Source: a virus. From it: a stretch of DNA of 39,610 nucleotides. Positions 30,231 to 39,032 of this stretch are shown here, piece after piece (the first letter of the stretch is position 1; the number at the start of each line of letters is the position of its first letter). Below the pieces are notes generated by a model. The model searched no databases. It worked only from the letters and a program-made list of their open reading frames with translations, and had not been told where the DNA came from. Both the position numbers and the translations under genes were made by a program. The DNA lies in the IMG/VR virus record IMGVR_UViG_3300035212_000256, positions 1-39,610 of that record. One strand, 5' to 3'.

Positions 30231-31154
30231 CTATCGACTATATCGAATGCGTGGGGGATATTGTTGTTGCTGTCCTTGTACTTCTTCTGCAAGACGTGCT
30301 GTATAAAGTTTGTACAATTCTCGCGTTGCTGAATTTCCAGAACCATATGGACGCTTACTGTCCAACTCATCAGCCTGTGGGCTGAATACAACATTACGTG
30401 CTGGGTCAATAAAGGATAGAAGACGATAGGCTGCACCAAGTACAACTACATCTTTAACAGACTCAGGCAATCCTGTTTGTTCAGAAAATGAATCTTCTGA
30501 TGCTGTGCCAAGAACTGTTGGTGCTGTTGCATAAGTTACATTAATCTTACGACCAGTCATAATGCGCATATCGTTGATTGTAATTGTTTGTGCGCCAGAA
30601 CCCCATGTTACTGCGTCTGGAGATGAATCCCATTCATACTTAGAAATAGGAACCCAGCGTTTTGTTGAACCAATATCCTGCCATGAAAGACGTAGAATAT
30701 TTTGTATATTTAAATTATTAAAAACATACGCATCAACTGTTGAGTTATATGTAAAGGATGTATTTTTAGCAGCAAACATGCTACTACCAATAGCACGAAT
30801 TGTATCTTGAATTGCACGCTTAACTGAACTACGTGGAAACGTAGGCTTAATTACAACACGTGAACCTGCAGCATGTGTTACTGCTGTTGTTCCCATAAAT
30901 CCTCGACCATAAGGAGGAACCGTTGCATTTCTTGAAATGCGGTCATACTCGGTAATCCAAATTAGTTCATCATCAATTTCTACAACACCTTCACCAACCT
31001 GATCTGCTGCTAAAGAAAACACAGTAGGTACAGAAAGCGTAGATGTTGTGGTAGAAATATCAGATGTAAGGTGAGTAGTTTGATCTTGCTGTAAAGTGTA
31101 ACCAGAAAGATTCATTGTTACTTCATTGGTTAAATCATCTAATGTTGATGTCAT
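30231..31154 (-). CDS. Head-to-tail connector-like protein
   Basis: 307 residues. DELIWITEYDRI and a GRGFMGTTAVTHAAG turn are found in the first third; helical RSSVKRAIQDTIRAIGSSMF follows; the last third has TGLPESVKDVVVLGAAYRLL. Adaptor or tail-completion proteins of podoviruses have this size and position, just before the fibre. Its ATG overlaps the stop of the basic 435-residue gene (ATGA). The exact class is unknown. Confidence 0.6.
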   Translation of the reverse strand: MTSTLDDLTNEVTMNLSGYTLQQDQTTHLTSDISTTTSTLSVPTVFSLAADQVGEGVVEIDDELIWITEYDRISRNATVPPYGRGFMGTTAVTHAAGSRVVIKPTFPRSSVKRAIQDTIRAIGSSMFAAKNTSFTYNSTVDAYVFNNLNIQNILRLSWQDIGSTKRWVPISKYEWDSSPDAVTWGSGAQTITINDMRIMTGRKINVTYATAPTVLGTASEDSFSEQTGLPESVKDVVVLGAAYRLLSFIDPARNVVFSPQADELDSKRPYGSGNSATRELYKLYTARLAEEVQGQQQQYPPRIRYSR

Positions 31155-32458
31155 TTAATTATTTTACCTATGTTTCTAGTGCTTTTTGCTGCTTCTTCTG
31201 CTTTGCGTATTATTTCGCCTGCTTCTTTTATTTGGCGTTCGTTAAGAATTCTACGCTGATTACGAATAACTCGTTTAAGTTCAGCAGTCTTGGCTTTTTT
31301 ATCCGCAGGATTTGTAGACTTTTTAATTTCTCTTATGAGTCTAGTGGTATTAGTCCGAACACCTGGCTTCACACCTGAAGCGCCTTTTTTAGGTTTAAAG
31401 TCAGCCCCAACTTTTAATGATGGGTTTTCAACTTCTTTCATAGAACGCTGAGCCAGTATTGTTGCTTCTTTATCACCAGTAGTACCAACATTACCTCTTG
31501 TTGGTTTTTCTGCACCAGATGCAATACGGCTTTCAATTGAACGCTGTGGGTCTTGTGCACTTCTGGCACCAGGTCCACCTTTATCGCGAAATCTAATGCG
31601 GTAGTATCTATCAATAATTTCTTTTTCTCTGGCATCATTTCTTGTAGTGCCAGTTGAACCTCTCTTAGGAGTAGGCTTAGGACGTGCAGGATTTACACGC
31701 GGAGTTAATACATCACGCAATTTGTCGCGTTTAATTCTATCTCTTTCAGCCTTTACATCTTTAGCCTTGCGTGGTTCTATTTTACGTACAGTAATAGCGC
31801 TACCATTTTTATTTGTTGTACGCTTTACTGGTCTTGATACTGTAACTTTTTCTTTAGTAAGGAATGGTTTTACTTCACCAGAAACTATTCTTGTTCTATC
31901 TGCTGGTCTTACAAAGTCAGTACTTTTTATATCTCTTACAATTCTGCCTTTTGTTACAGTTTTTTTAACTTTAACTGGACGAGCAGGACCTTCTGCTCTT
32001 TGTGTTAATTTAACATCTATTTTTTTACCAGGACCCATTCTAACCACAGGTCCACCAGAGGTTCTTCTAGTAATAGTAGCGCCTGGTTTTGGTTTAGTAG
32101 AACGAAGGGCGGCACTGCCACCTTCACGACGAGCCCTTGGACCAGCAGCCTTTTCAGCAGCACGCGTAGCAGCAACTTTAGATATCTTACCCTTAGGAGG
32201 ACCACTGTATGTAGTTCTTAATCCACCACCAGTATTTGGTTTTGGTTTACCAGAACGACTACTTTGATTGGCTATATTAATTGCTCGATCAAGAGTTCTA
32301 CCACTAACTGCTTTAGGTCCACCCTTTTGTGCAATTACTTTTCTGGCAACTTGTCGCATCTCACTTTGAGCAAGTTTCTTTACACCTTGCTTTGCTGCCT
32401 GAGCAGCAATTGCACGTGCAATTGCAAGTGCTATTGGTACTACTAATGGTCCTGGCAT
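31151..32458 (-). CDS. Large basic protein (Lys/Arg-rich), 435 residues
   Basis: A hydrophobic N-terminal helix (residues 3-22, GPLVVPIALAIARAIAAQAA) is followed by more than 350 residues rich in Lys, Arg, Pro, Thr and Gly with very few hydrophobics, mostly disordered, and an acidic/Lys mixed helix at the C-terminus. One step downstream of the small basic genes and upstream of the connector. It may bind packaged DNA or form a scaffold around the head-tail interface. Family not recognised. Confidence 0.7.
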   Translation of the reverse strand: MPGPLVVPIALAIARAIAAQAAKQGVKKLAQSEMRQVARKVIAQKGGPKAVSGRTLDRAINIANQSSRSGKPKPNTGGGLRTTYSGPPKGKISKVAATRAAEKAAGPRARREGGSAALRSTKPKPGATITRRTSGGPVVRMGPGKKIDVKLTQRAEGPARPVKVKKTVTKGRIVRDIKSTDFVRPADRTRIVSGEVKPFLTKEKVTVSRPVKRTTNKNGSAITVRKIEPRKAKDVKAERDRIKRDKLRDVLTPRVNPARPKPTPKRGSTGTTRNDAREKEIIDRYYRIRFRDKGGPGARSAQDPQRSIESRIASGAEKPTRGNVGTTGDKEATILAQRSMKEVENPSLKVGADFKPKKGASGVKPGVRTNTTRLIREIKKSTNPADKKAKTAELKRVIRNQRRILNERQIKEAGEIIRKAEEAAKSTRNIGKIIK

Positions 32459-32459
32459 G

Positions 32460-32744
32460 TTACCACTTAACCTTATCTGCCCAGTATGCTGCGCTTAGTT
32501 TGCCTTTAGAAATATTTTTAGCGTGACGTGCTTTAAAAGATTTACGACGTGCTGCATATGAAGCCGACTCACCAGTTTTTTTAGGTGAACCAGATACTCC
32601 CTGTTGCCCAAAGCGAATAGTCTTAACAGTTGTACCAACCTTGGCTACAACTACATGAGACTTCTTGGGGTGGTTAGGGGTACGCTTTGGCTTGTTAAAG
32701 CCTGCCACCCCAGCCCTTGTTAGCCGTGAATCTTTTTTATTCAT
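32460..32744 (-). CDS. DUF6321-like basic protein
   Basis: 94 residues. DSRLTRAGVAGFNKPKRTP, then a FGQQGVSGSPKK segment and FKARHAKNISKGKLSAAYW. I recall this combination from the DUF6321 family, widely found in phages and giant viruses, without known function. Strongly basic. ATGA overlap with the DUF5872-like gene upstream and one-base gap to the 435-residue gene. Confidence 0.7.
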   Translation of the reverse strand: MNKKDSRLTRAGVAGFNKPKRTPNHPKKSHVVVAKVGTTVKTIRFGQQGVSGSPKKTGESASYAARRKSFKARHAKNISKGKLSAAYWADKVKW

Positions 32745-33136
32745 CTGAATTTCGCTGTTTTCTTTGCTATAGATTTAGGTTGTCTTACAAATTGCTTACC
32801 CTTGGCTGTGCCAACCCGCTTTGCAGCGGTGGTTTTAGCGTACTCAGAGGCCGATAGAGCCTCTCTAGCCTTCTTGGGAAGGTAACGCTCACCAGTAGCC
32901 TTTGCCCCCTGTGTGCTGGGCTTACCTGACTTTGTGCCCCACTTCTCTTTAGTCCATTTGGACAAAGATTTCTGAGCCTTAGTCTTGCTACCTGAGTAAC
33001 CACCGCCTGCTTTTTTATAGGCTTGGGCTAACAGTTGGGCTTTACGGGCAGACCATTGACCAGACTTGCCACCCTTAGACCCAGCCATAATCTGGTTCTT
33101 AAGTCGTTCACGGGTACTTGCTTTGGTATATGCCAT
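32741..33136 (-). CDS. DUF5872-like basic protein
   Basis: 131 residues. LSKWTKEKWGTKSGKPSTQG, then RYLPKKAREALS and SEYAKTTAAKRVGTAKGK, a pattern I associate with DUF5872, seen in large DNA viruses and phages. Highly basic, few hydrophobics except the Trp-Thr-Lys-Glu-Lys-Trp core. It may bind nucleic acid. Directly coupled to the DUF6321-like gene; the two often seem to travel together. Confidence 0.7.
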   Translation of the reverse strand: MAYTKASTRERLKNQIMAGSKGGKSGQWSARKAQLLAQAYKKAGGGYSGSKTKAQKSLSKWTKEKWGTKSGKPSTQGAKATGERYLPKKAREALSASEYAKTTAAKRVGTAKGKQFVRQPKSIAKKTAKFR

Positions 33137-33155
33137 TATCTGCCTTTAACTTCTG

Positions 33156-33494
33156 TTACTTAATTCGTCTTTTTGGTCTTGTTGAAGACTTGCGATAACC
33201 AGATGCCTGGCCGCCTACATAGGAAACCGTGTTTCCAGGTTTAGACCTTACGGTCTTTGTCGACTGGTTCATTGCGCCTGGCTTGAGAGACTTGCCAGTA
33301 TTGGCGCTAGCGCCACCGCTGGTTGAACCACTAATACTAATTTTCATTCCAGACTTTGTTACAGAAGTTTTCGGAGCAGCCTTCTTGTTTCCAGCAGCAT
33401 TTGGGTTCAAATACCCTGATGTTCTGTTGGTAGCACCAGTAGTATTTTTTGCTGGCTTAGGTCGTGCTCCGCTAATTGTAGCCTTTTTCTTCAT
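33156..33494 (-). CDS. Basic low-complexity protein
   Basis: 112 residues, Lys/Thr/Gly/Ser/Pro-rich (KKKATISGARPKPAKNTTG; GSTSGGASANTGKSLKPGAM; SGYRKSSTRPKRRIK at the end). Probably disordered and DNA-binding. AAGGAGATAACA precedes the ATG, so it is expressed. Part of the basic-gene run. Confidence 0.65.
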   Translation of the reverse strand: MKKKATISGARPKPAKNTTGATNRTSGYLNPNAAGNKKAAPKTSVTKSGMKISISGSTSGGASANTGKSLKPGAMNQSTKTVRSKPGNTVSYVGGQASGYRKSSTRPKRRIK

Positions 33495-33533
33495 TGTTAT
33501 CTCCTTAGATGAATGTTAAACTAATTACTTTTT

Positions 33534-33719
33534 TTAGATTACTTTAAATTTGTTTGGATTTTTACCAACGCCTGGCTTAGGTTTTGCTGTTGGCTTTGGC
33601 TTAGAACCTGTAATACCTACTATTTTTCCCACTAATGCTGGGCCTTTTGGCGCCATTGCAGGCTTTGTCGTTGGCTTTTTAGTACCAGGCTGAAGAAATT
33701 TATCATTCCCTTGACGCAT
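33534..33719 (-). CDS. Basic low-complexity protein, 61 residues
   Basis: MRQGNDKFLQPGTKKPTTKP then PTAKPKPGVGKNPNKFKVI. Lys/Pro/Gly-rich, no hydrophobic core. It resembles the neighbouring genes in composition and in using KPKP/KPGVGK blocks. Expression is supported by position in the operon and a purine-rich stretch before the ATG. Confidence 0.55.
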   Translation of the reverse strand: MRQGNDKFLQPGTKKPTTKPAMAPKGPALVGKIVGITGSKPKPTAKPKPGVGKNPNKFKVI

Positions 33720-33731
33720 AATTATAATCCC

Positions 33732-34043
33732 TTACTTCTTCTTGTATTTTTTAATAGTTGCTGGGTCATTAAAACCCTTAATAATTACATCGTAATCTTT
33801 GGGACGAGTAAGTCCTGGCTTAATCTTCATAGGAGGCTTCTTGCCTTCTAATAGAAAATCATCAAGTGTTTTCTTTTTAGAAGTTTGAGCCTTAGGCTTT
33901 GCTGTACTAGTAGACTTTTTCTTTGGACCTGCCATTGGCATAGGCTTTGCTGTTCTACCACCAGGTGTAACTCTAGGCATAGGAACTGGTGTAGCAGTTG
34001 ACTTGCGAACTCTTGGCTTAGGTGCTTTTGGTTTCATTGCCAT
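33732..34043 (-). CDS. Basic Pro/Lys-rich protein, 103 residues
   Basis: MAMKPKAPKPRVRKSTATPV and PMPRVTPGGRTAKPMPMAGP, then a small hydrophobic segment KKTLDDFLLEGKKPPM and KDYDVIIKGFNDPATIKKYK at the end. The last 40 residues may fold; the first 60 look disordered. TAATG coupled to its upstream neighbour. Confidence 0.6.
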   Translation of the reverse strand: MAMKPKAPKPRVRKSTATPVPMPRVTPGGRTAKPMPMAGPKKKSTSTAKPKAQTSKKKTLDDFLLEGKKPPMKIKPGLTRPKDYDVIIKGFNDPATIKKYKKK

Positions 34044-34228
34044 TATTTCTTTTTACCCATCTTCTTAGGCATAGCCTTTTTAGCAGACTTTTTAACTGTC
34101 TTCTTTTTTGTTTTCTTTGCGCCCATTTTCATGGCCTTATCTTCCAGACCTTCAGCCTTGGCATACATCTTTGCTGCCTTCATACCTGCTGGCGTATATG
34201 GAAACTTCTTTTCTCCAAACATCGGCAT
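34043..34228 (-). CDS. Basic Lys-rich protein, 61 residues
   Basis: MPMFGEKKFPYTPAGMKAAK then a tail of KKTKKKTVKKSAKKAM type. The first 30 residues could be helical, and the last 25 resemble histone H1-like Lys/Ala tails. Starts in a TAATG overlap with the Cys-rich gene upstream. First of seven basic genes in a row. Confidence 0.65.
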   Translation of the reverse strand: MPMFGEKKFPYTPAGMKAAKMYAKAEGLEDKAMKMGAKKTKKKTVKKSAKKAMPKKMGKKK

Positions 34229-34671
34229 TAGATTACTCCTACTTCTTTTAGTGAGGTTATAGATTCTTTTGTAATTGATTGTGCTGTTGTTGCTGCGGTA
34301 TCAGCATCAAATGCTGAACCCATAACATTAGACGCTTCTACTGCTGCCTTAACATGTGCCATGCTAGTTCCAGCAGGCTGGATACCCTGAGCACGTGCAC
34401 TTCTATAAGCATCTAATTCGCCATTCCATTTTTTGTTAGACATAGCCTTACTGGAATTAGCATCTCCTGTATTTAGTTGTAGGGTACGTGCCTTGCATCC
34501 GAAACAATCATCATCGCAATTCACGTGGTCAATATCAATATCTTCTTCATCTTTAAACGGTTTTTCAGATACTAAGCCACATAGTAGGCAGTCATATTGT
34601 GTCACCCTAAAGTTATGGGCTTCATCAAAGCCCCATTCTTTTACCCTGCTAATATGATTGCAATATGTCAT
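34228..34671 (-). CDS. Cys/His-rich protein, zinc-binding candidate
   Basis: 147 residues. C4 and H6, then CLLCG (residues 29-33), DHVNCDDDCFGCKA (49-62) give at least six possible zinc ligands. The C-terminal part (about 70-147) is helical and Ala/Thr-rich. ATGA overlap with the upstream gene. Likely a structural or assembly protein from its place between capsid and the basic block, but the fold is unknown; it does not contain the HNH nuclease signature. Confidence 0.6.
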   Translation of the reverse strand: MTYCNHISRVKEWGFDEAHNFRVTQYDCLLCGLVSEKPFKDEEDIDIDHVNCDDDCFGCKARTLQLNTGDANSSKAMSNKKWNGELDAYRSARAQGIQPAGTSMAHVKAAVEASNVMGSAFDADTAATTAQSITKESITSLKEVGVI

Positions 34672-34922
34672 ATAGTCTCCACCGTGTAACCCGCTGCTTC
34701 TAAATCATCTTTTTCTGTTTCTTCTACTTCGTATGAATAGCCACCAATATATGAAATATCTGCATCTGCTACTTCTTCGGCAGATGGATATCTCACTTCG
34801 TAGTATTCCCCATCAACCTTTAATACTGTTATCCCTTTTTCTATTTTTATACGGGAAAACAACGGGTGGTACTCACCTTCAAATTCTTCAAGAATTGTAG
34901 GTGTTGTAAATTTATATACCAT
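34668..34922 (-). CDS. Small acidic protein downstream of capsid
   Basis: 84 residues. Beta-rich (RIKIEKGITVLKVDGEYYEV) with an acidic YEVEETEKDDLEAAGYTVET tail. Small head-completion or capsid-decoration proteins commonly follow the capsid gene, but this call is positional. A good AAGGAGAACTAA site precedes the ATG. Confidence 0.6.
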   Translation of the reverse strand: MVYKFTTPTILEEFEGEYHPLFSRIKIEKGITVLKVDGEYYEVRYPSAEEVADADISYIGGYSYEVEETEKDDLEAAGYTVETI

Positions 34923-34949
34923 TTAGTTCTCCTTAATGAACTTACCGCA

Positions 34950-34982
34950 AAGCAGGGGGCGGTTTTAACCTGACCCCTGCTT
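34950..34982 (-). terminator. Hairpin after the capsid gene
   Basis: AAGCAGGGG (34950-34958) pairs perfectly with CCCCTGCTT (34974-34982), with a GGTT-TT-AACC inner stem, 19 bases after the capsid stop on the minus strand. No T-run follows on the minus strand. Such structures commonly stabilise the abundant capsid message or lower downstream transcription. Confidence 0.6.
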
Positions 34983-35001
34983 CACAGTCAATCAATTAAG
35001 A

Positions 35002-36009
35002 TTAAACGTTCTGACGACCTGATGCAGCGGTTTCAATACGAACCATTGCTGGTGTGCGGTAAAGCGCCCAGTTGATGATTCCGTACCAGCCTGCTGGTGA
35101 GAAACGGTTGAAACGGTCTTGGATAACTCCAACTTCCATTCCTGGTTCCTTCCAGACAGCCTCTGCAAGAGCCTGTGCTCCAACAACATATGTGTTATAA
35201 ACACGTGTCTGTGTTGTGCTTGAGCCTGCACCTGACTGTGAGTTTGTAGCGTTTGCTGTTTCGATGAAACGAACGCCTTCCCATGAACCTGTTTCTCCGC
35301 CGTAAAGTGGAGCAGCATTCTGGTACTCATGTGGTGTACGCCATACGTTGTTACCTGTCTCGGTGCGGAGATCAGCAGAAACCTCTGGGTGGATGTATGA
35401 AACATACATTCCAGAAGCCTTGTACTGAACACCAGCAGCACGCATCTTGGTAACTGCAGTGCGGATAGCAGCAGACTTCATTGTGTCTGCGCCTGTAATT
35501 GCTGTCTTAGCAGCAACTGTTCCAACACCTTCGTATACGTTTGTTACTGACTGAACTGAAGATGCTGTAGATACACGAACGATGTTCGCGCTAGCATCCA
35601 ACTTAGCAACAACAGCAGCATCAAGTGTCTTGGTCATGTTAAAGCCAATTGCGTTAGCAACCCAAGGGTCGATGTTAGCGATTGACATTAGGTTGATCTT
35701 CTTAACTGGAAGCACTGAGCGTCCGAGTTCAAGTTGAGCAATGTCAAGATAAGATGTTGCTGGTAGTGCAACTGAATCTGGGTCAACAGTCTCTGAGAGA
35801 GTTGCTCCTGCTACAGTTGTGTCAGCAATATCTGTGTTAAACTGGAAACGGATTGAAGATCCGTTGTGTGTAAGTGAGCCGATCTTCTTGTCGGCAATCT
35901 CGCGGAACTTTGGCAATACACGGAGGTTGGTTTCAATCAACTTATCGTATGCTAAAGTTACAAGATTAGCACCAACACCAGAGGTGGTGGTAGAAAAGAC
36001 ATCTGCCAT
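35002..36009 (-). CDS. Major capsid protein
   Basis: 335 residues. TTSGVGANLVTLAYDKLIET, ADKKIGSLTHNGSSIRFQFN, LGRSVLPVKKINLMSIANID and AALYGGETGSWEGVRFIET follow the N4-gp56-like type of HK97-fold capsid proteins (assembly without visible cleaved N-terminus). The scaffold-like gene directly upstream and the hairpin after it fit a capsid gene. GAGGG lies 11 bases before the ATG. Clear as a capsid; the family assignment is from memory. Confidence 0.85.
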   Translation of the reverse strand: MADVFSTTTSGVGANLVTLAYDKLIETNLRVLPKFREIADKKIGSLTHNGSSIRFQFNTDIADTTVAGATLSETVDPDSVALPATSYLDIAQLELGRSVLPVKKINLMSIANIDPWVANAIGFNMTKTLDAAVVAKLDASANIVRVSTASSVQSVTNVYEGVGTVAAKTAITGADTMKSAAIRTAVTKMRAAGVQYKASGMYVSYIHPEVSADLRTETGNNVWRTPHEYQNAAPLYGGETGSWEGVRFIETANATNSQSGAGSSTTQTRVYNTYVVGAQALAEAVWKEPGMEVGVIQDRFNRFSPAGWYGIINWALYRTPAMVRIETAASGRQNV

Positions 36010-36031
36010 TTGGCGATACCCTCTTTCTTAG

Positions 36032-36523
36032 TTATTGCATCTTATTAGAGATGCTATTAATGATGGATAGTAATTCTTCTTCAGAGTTTCCGTCATAGTT
36101 TTGTAACATATCAACATATTCATCTGAAACGTCGGGAGTCGCGGCATACTGTGTAGCATCATCCTGTCGAGAAAATTCTCGAACAGATTTATTCTGCACA
36201 GGCTCCTCAGTTTGTGGCTGATACCCGATTAAATCTCCATTATCTTGAAGCCAGTTATTAACTGCTTCTTCATTGACTTCATCTAAATCCTTTAGGATTA
36301 GACGGGCAGCCTTGGAGTTGACTCCCTTAGATTCTAGGACTGTCTTGACAGTTGACTCTTTCTGTTGGCGTTCGAACATTTCCAACTTTTCAGTCAGTTC
36401 TTTGATTCGTTTTTCATCAGCACGTTTAGCCTTACGAAGGTCTTTAATACCATCCGTCTCGTCATTCATGCCTTGATTAAAATCAAGATCGTCATCGTTA
36501 TCCCAGTCATTGTTGCTTCTCAT
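36032..36523 (-). CDS. Scaffold-like protein
   Basis: 163 residues, very acidic. A Asn/Asp-rich start (MRSNNDWDNDDDLDFNQGM), a coiled coil (residues 25-60, KDLRKAKRADEKRIKELTEK), then LILKDLDEVNEEAVNNWLQD and a Glu/Asp-rich end. This is the layout of phage capsid scaffolds, and it is the gene directly before the capsid. GAGG lies 5 bases before the ATG. Confidence 0.8.
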   Translation of the reverse strand: MRSNNDWDNDDDLDFNQGMNDETDGIKDLRKAKRADEKRIKELTEKLEMFERQQKESTVKTVLESKGVNSKAARLILKDLDEVNEEAVNNWLQDNGDLIGYQPQTEEPVQNKSVREFSRQDDATQYAATPDVSDEYVDMLQNYDGNSEEELLSIINSISNKMQ

Positions 36524-36644
36524 GCAACCTCACCCTTCTATTGTTGTTTAGTTCGCAGACCACAGTGACAGTTCGGGGAAACTGGCTGGCTTCTACTCCT
36601 AGTCTTGTACGCCTGACGGGGCTAGTAGGTCCGTCTAGGGATTC
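36524..36644. other. Intergenic gap before the scaffold gene
   Basis: 121 bases with no convincing gene. A GACGG / CCGTC pair (36615-36619 and 36631-36635) makes a short stem with an 11-base loop, and no T-run. It could be a promoter or processing region for the scaffold-capsid pair; I see no clear -10/-35 boxes. Confidence 0.5.
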
Positions 36645-39032
36645 TTAGAATTGGCCTGTATTACTCTGTTGTGTACCTGTACGTAGTCGTCCAGATGAAC
36701 CAGAGAATGAAGCCACTTCGCGTTCAGCAAGTTGCTGACGCTTGCGCTTAGCAGAGGCTAGCCCTTGAAAGACTTCCTGTTCTGCTGTTGCTTGTGTATA
36801 TGTATCTCCATAAATTTCACCAAGTTTACTTGATGTAGGTAATACTTCACCTACTGATGAGTACCCTTCACGTGCCTGCTCTTTAGTAATACCATACTGA
36901 GCAAGGGCTGTAGCAGCAGCACTACTAGTAGCAAGATTTTGAGTAATAGCAGCAGCACCAATTTCTGCAGCAGTAACCTTCTCTTGTAACTTAGGTAGAT
37001 TTTCCTTTGGATTTATAAAGTATTTAACAAGGTCTTCATCTTTTATACCAAAGAATGATGTCATTGTTTCTTTAACCTTAGGGTCTGCGTTCTTTACACG
37101 GGTAACAATTGTGTCTATTCTTTCCTTAAACTCAACAGCAGATGTATCTCCAGCAATAAGATTAGCCATTGCTGCTTGTCGAGTAGAAGTGTCTGCACCC
37201 AACTCATTAGCATATCCATAAGCCTTAAGAGTCTGCATGTAAGAGTTTTCTAAATCTAAATATTCTGCTTCAGATAAAACATTTAGTCCAGCACTGCGAC
37301 GATCTTCATTACCCTTAAAGCGTTTAAAATATGCAGGTTCTTTTCGTATCTCAAGAGCAGCCTGATTAGGGCCAATATCTTTTTCCATATAACTTTGAAT
37401 TACTGAAGCAAGTTCTGCGAGTCCAGCATCTGTAAGAGTTTTTGTTAATATCGCATATGCATCTTCATCTACTGTTGTGCGGAACTTACGTCCAGACTGC
37501 AGCAATGTTTTTGATGAACCATCTGAATAAAAACCAATAGTATTTCCATACTCATCAAGTTGAGTACTAACAAGAGTAACAACATTTGGGTCATTACCAT
37601 TATTATAAATGGTAGTAGTATTGTTACTGTTTGTAATATTATTACTATTATTAGTATTATTATTATTAGTACTAGTATTAGTGTTAGTGTTAATCGGAAC
37701 AGGTCCAACAAAGTCAGGGTCTCCTGGTTGAGAATCCCATTCTGGATAATTGAATGTTGGGGTAAAGTTTTTAACTATGCCAGATTGTGGTGCTCCTGAA
37801 ATAGGGTTAATGTTGGTATCAAGAACAAGTTTAGTACCACCGCCAGCCGCTAAGTAATTAGCACCTGTAGCCTCATTGCCCTGTATCCCCGTAGGGTTTC
37901 CGTTGGCATCGTAACCAGTAGGAGCAAGAACACTAGCAACTGCTCCAGATGACAGACCACCAAGTGGTCCATATTGGGTTAAAGAATCAACAGGCGGCTT
38001 GAGGCCACTTAGTTTTTCGCCATATCCACGTTCTAAAAGAAACTTCTCTTCTGCTTTTTCTTCTTCTGTTAAAGGATTTCCAGAAGTTTTCTTTCCCTTA
38101 ATAAGTTCAAGTCTATTGACTTGATAACTTTCCATAAACTTTTGTTCTTCTTCTGTTGGTCTATAGCCAGAAGCGGTTGCTTTTCCTTTAATGGTATTAA
38201 ATAGTTCTTTGGCTTTTGGACTTGATAAATTTGTAGGTATTATTGTAGTGAATGTTTCAGTATTTGGTTTAGTATCCACGCCAGCGACTACTCCAGCAGG
38301 TAGACCACCTAGTGGTCCATTACTACCTATAGCGCCTGTAGAACCCGTAGAACCCGTAGAGCCCGTATCAGTACTACCTGTAATTGCTTTTGGAACAAAA
38401 TCTTTTACATACTGTTCGTAAGGAGTTCTGTCTGCTGATGCAAGTTTTTCTTGTCGTTTATCCCATTCTTCCTTAGACATTGGAGTAGTAGTCTTGGCTT
38501 CCTTAGCAGCACCAAGGGATTCTTGTAAATCTTTTTCTCTTTGTCTTTCAAGTGTAACCGCACCGAAGGTCCCACCTTCTCCTGCTGCTGTTTGAGTAAT
38601 CTGATTAACAACTGCTGGGGTTACTGACTGACCAACACCTGATGCCTTAACATCTGGGTTTGTAACTATAGCATTAGTTGTATTACTAACAATAGAATCA
38701 ATAACTGCTGATGATAAATTAGGAGTTAAAGAAGGAGCAAGAGAATCAACAATTGCTTTAGTAATACTTTCAACTTCTACCTTGTTGGGTGCTTCACCCT
38801 TTGCTGTATTAGTAACAACTGGAGTATTAACAATAGTTTTCGCAATGAGTTCTGTTAAAAGTTTTGATTGAGCAAGTACCCTACTATCATAAGCAGCATC
38901 TGCGCTACCACCAATTTGTCTAGGTGCAGGGGTATTTGTAGGTGTTGCCGCAGGTGTTGCTGCAGGCTTAGGTGCAGGTTTAGGTGCAGGCTCACGACCA
39001 CCATCTATTAAAGGACGAGTTATTCTAGCCAT
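36645..39032 (-). CDS. 795-residue virion-block protein with low-complexity linkers
   Basis: Starts MARITRPLIDGGREPAPKPA with an Ala/Pro-rich region (residues 10-35), then a helical stretch (residues 40-150), a Gly-Ser-Thr repeat (about 222-235), an Asn/Thr-rich run (about 447-480) and a long helical C-terminus (residues 500-795) with repeated Ala/Glu/Lys. Coiled-coil-like and multi-domain. TAATG overlap with the upstream gene. Position before scaffold suggests a virion or internal core protein. No family recognised. Confidence 0.75.
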   Translation of the reverse strand: MARITRPLIDGGREPAPKPAPKPAATPAATPTNTPAPRQIGGSADAAYDSRVLAQSKLLTELIAKTIVNTPVVTNTAKGEAPNKVEVESITKAIVDSLAPSLTPNLSSAVIDSIVSNTTNAIVTNPDVKASGVGQSVTPAVVNQITQTAAGEGGTFGAVTLERQREKDLQESLGAAKEAKTTTPMSKEEWDKRQEKLASADRTPYEQYVKDFVPKAITGSTDTGSTGSTGSTGAIGSNGPLGGLPAGVVAGVDTKPNTETFTTIIPTNLSSPKAKELFNTIKGKATASGYRPTEEEQKFMESYQVNRLELIKGKKTSGNPLTEEEKAEEKFLLERGYGEKLSGLKPPVDSLTQYGPLGGLSSGAVASVLAPTGYDANGNPTGIQGNEATGANYLAAGGGTKLVLDTNINPISGAPQSGIVKNFTPTFNYPEWDSQPGDPDFVGPVPINTNTNTSTNNNNTNNSNNITNSNNTTTIYNNGNDPNVVTLVSTQLDEYGNTIGFYSDGSSKTLLQSGRKFRTTVDEDAYAILTKTLTDAGLAELASVIQSYMEKDIGPNQAALEIRKEPAYFKRFKGNEDRRSAGLNVLSEAEYLDLENSYMQTLKAYGYANELGADTSTRQAAMANLIAGDTSAVEFKERIDTIVTRVKNADPKVKETMTSFFGIKDEDLVKYFINPKENLPKLQEKVTAAEIGAAAITQNLATSSAAATALAQYGITKEQAREGYSSVGEVLPTSSKLGEIYGDTYTQATAEQEVFQGLASAKRKRQQLAEREVASFSGSSGRLRTGTQQSNTGQF
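37590..37700 (-). repeat. Asn/Thr-coding low-complexity DNA in the 795-residue gene
   Basis: A stretch of ATT, AGT and GTT triplets on the plus strand that encodes an Asn/Thr/Ser-rich linker at about residues 447-480. It is a likely disordered hinge. Triplet repeats of this type can expand or shrink without changing frame. Confidence 0.7.
38335..38367 (-). repeat. 9-base repeat encoding Gly-Ser-Thr
   Basis: Three to four copies of CCCGTAGAA-like units (plus strand), in frame, encoding TGSTGSTGST. They lie in the 795-residue protein and form a flexible linker. Confidence 0.7.

Noticed and set aside
31647-32267. A 206-codon plus-strand frame opposite the basic protein
   Set aside because: The complement of a Lys/Arg/Pro/Thr-rich gene is naturally open and hydrophobic; no independent signal for translation.
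34228-34671. HNH endonuclease in the Cys/His-rich gene
   Set aside because: There are cysteine pairs and histidines, but no HNH catalytic pattern of His-Asn-His with suitable spacing.
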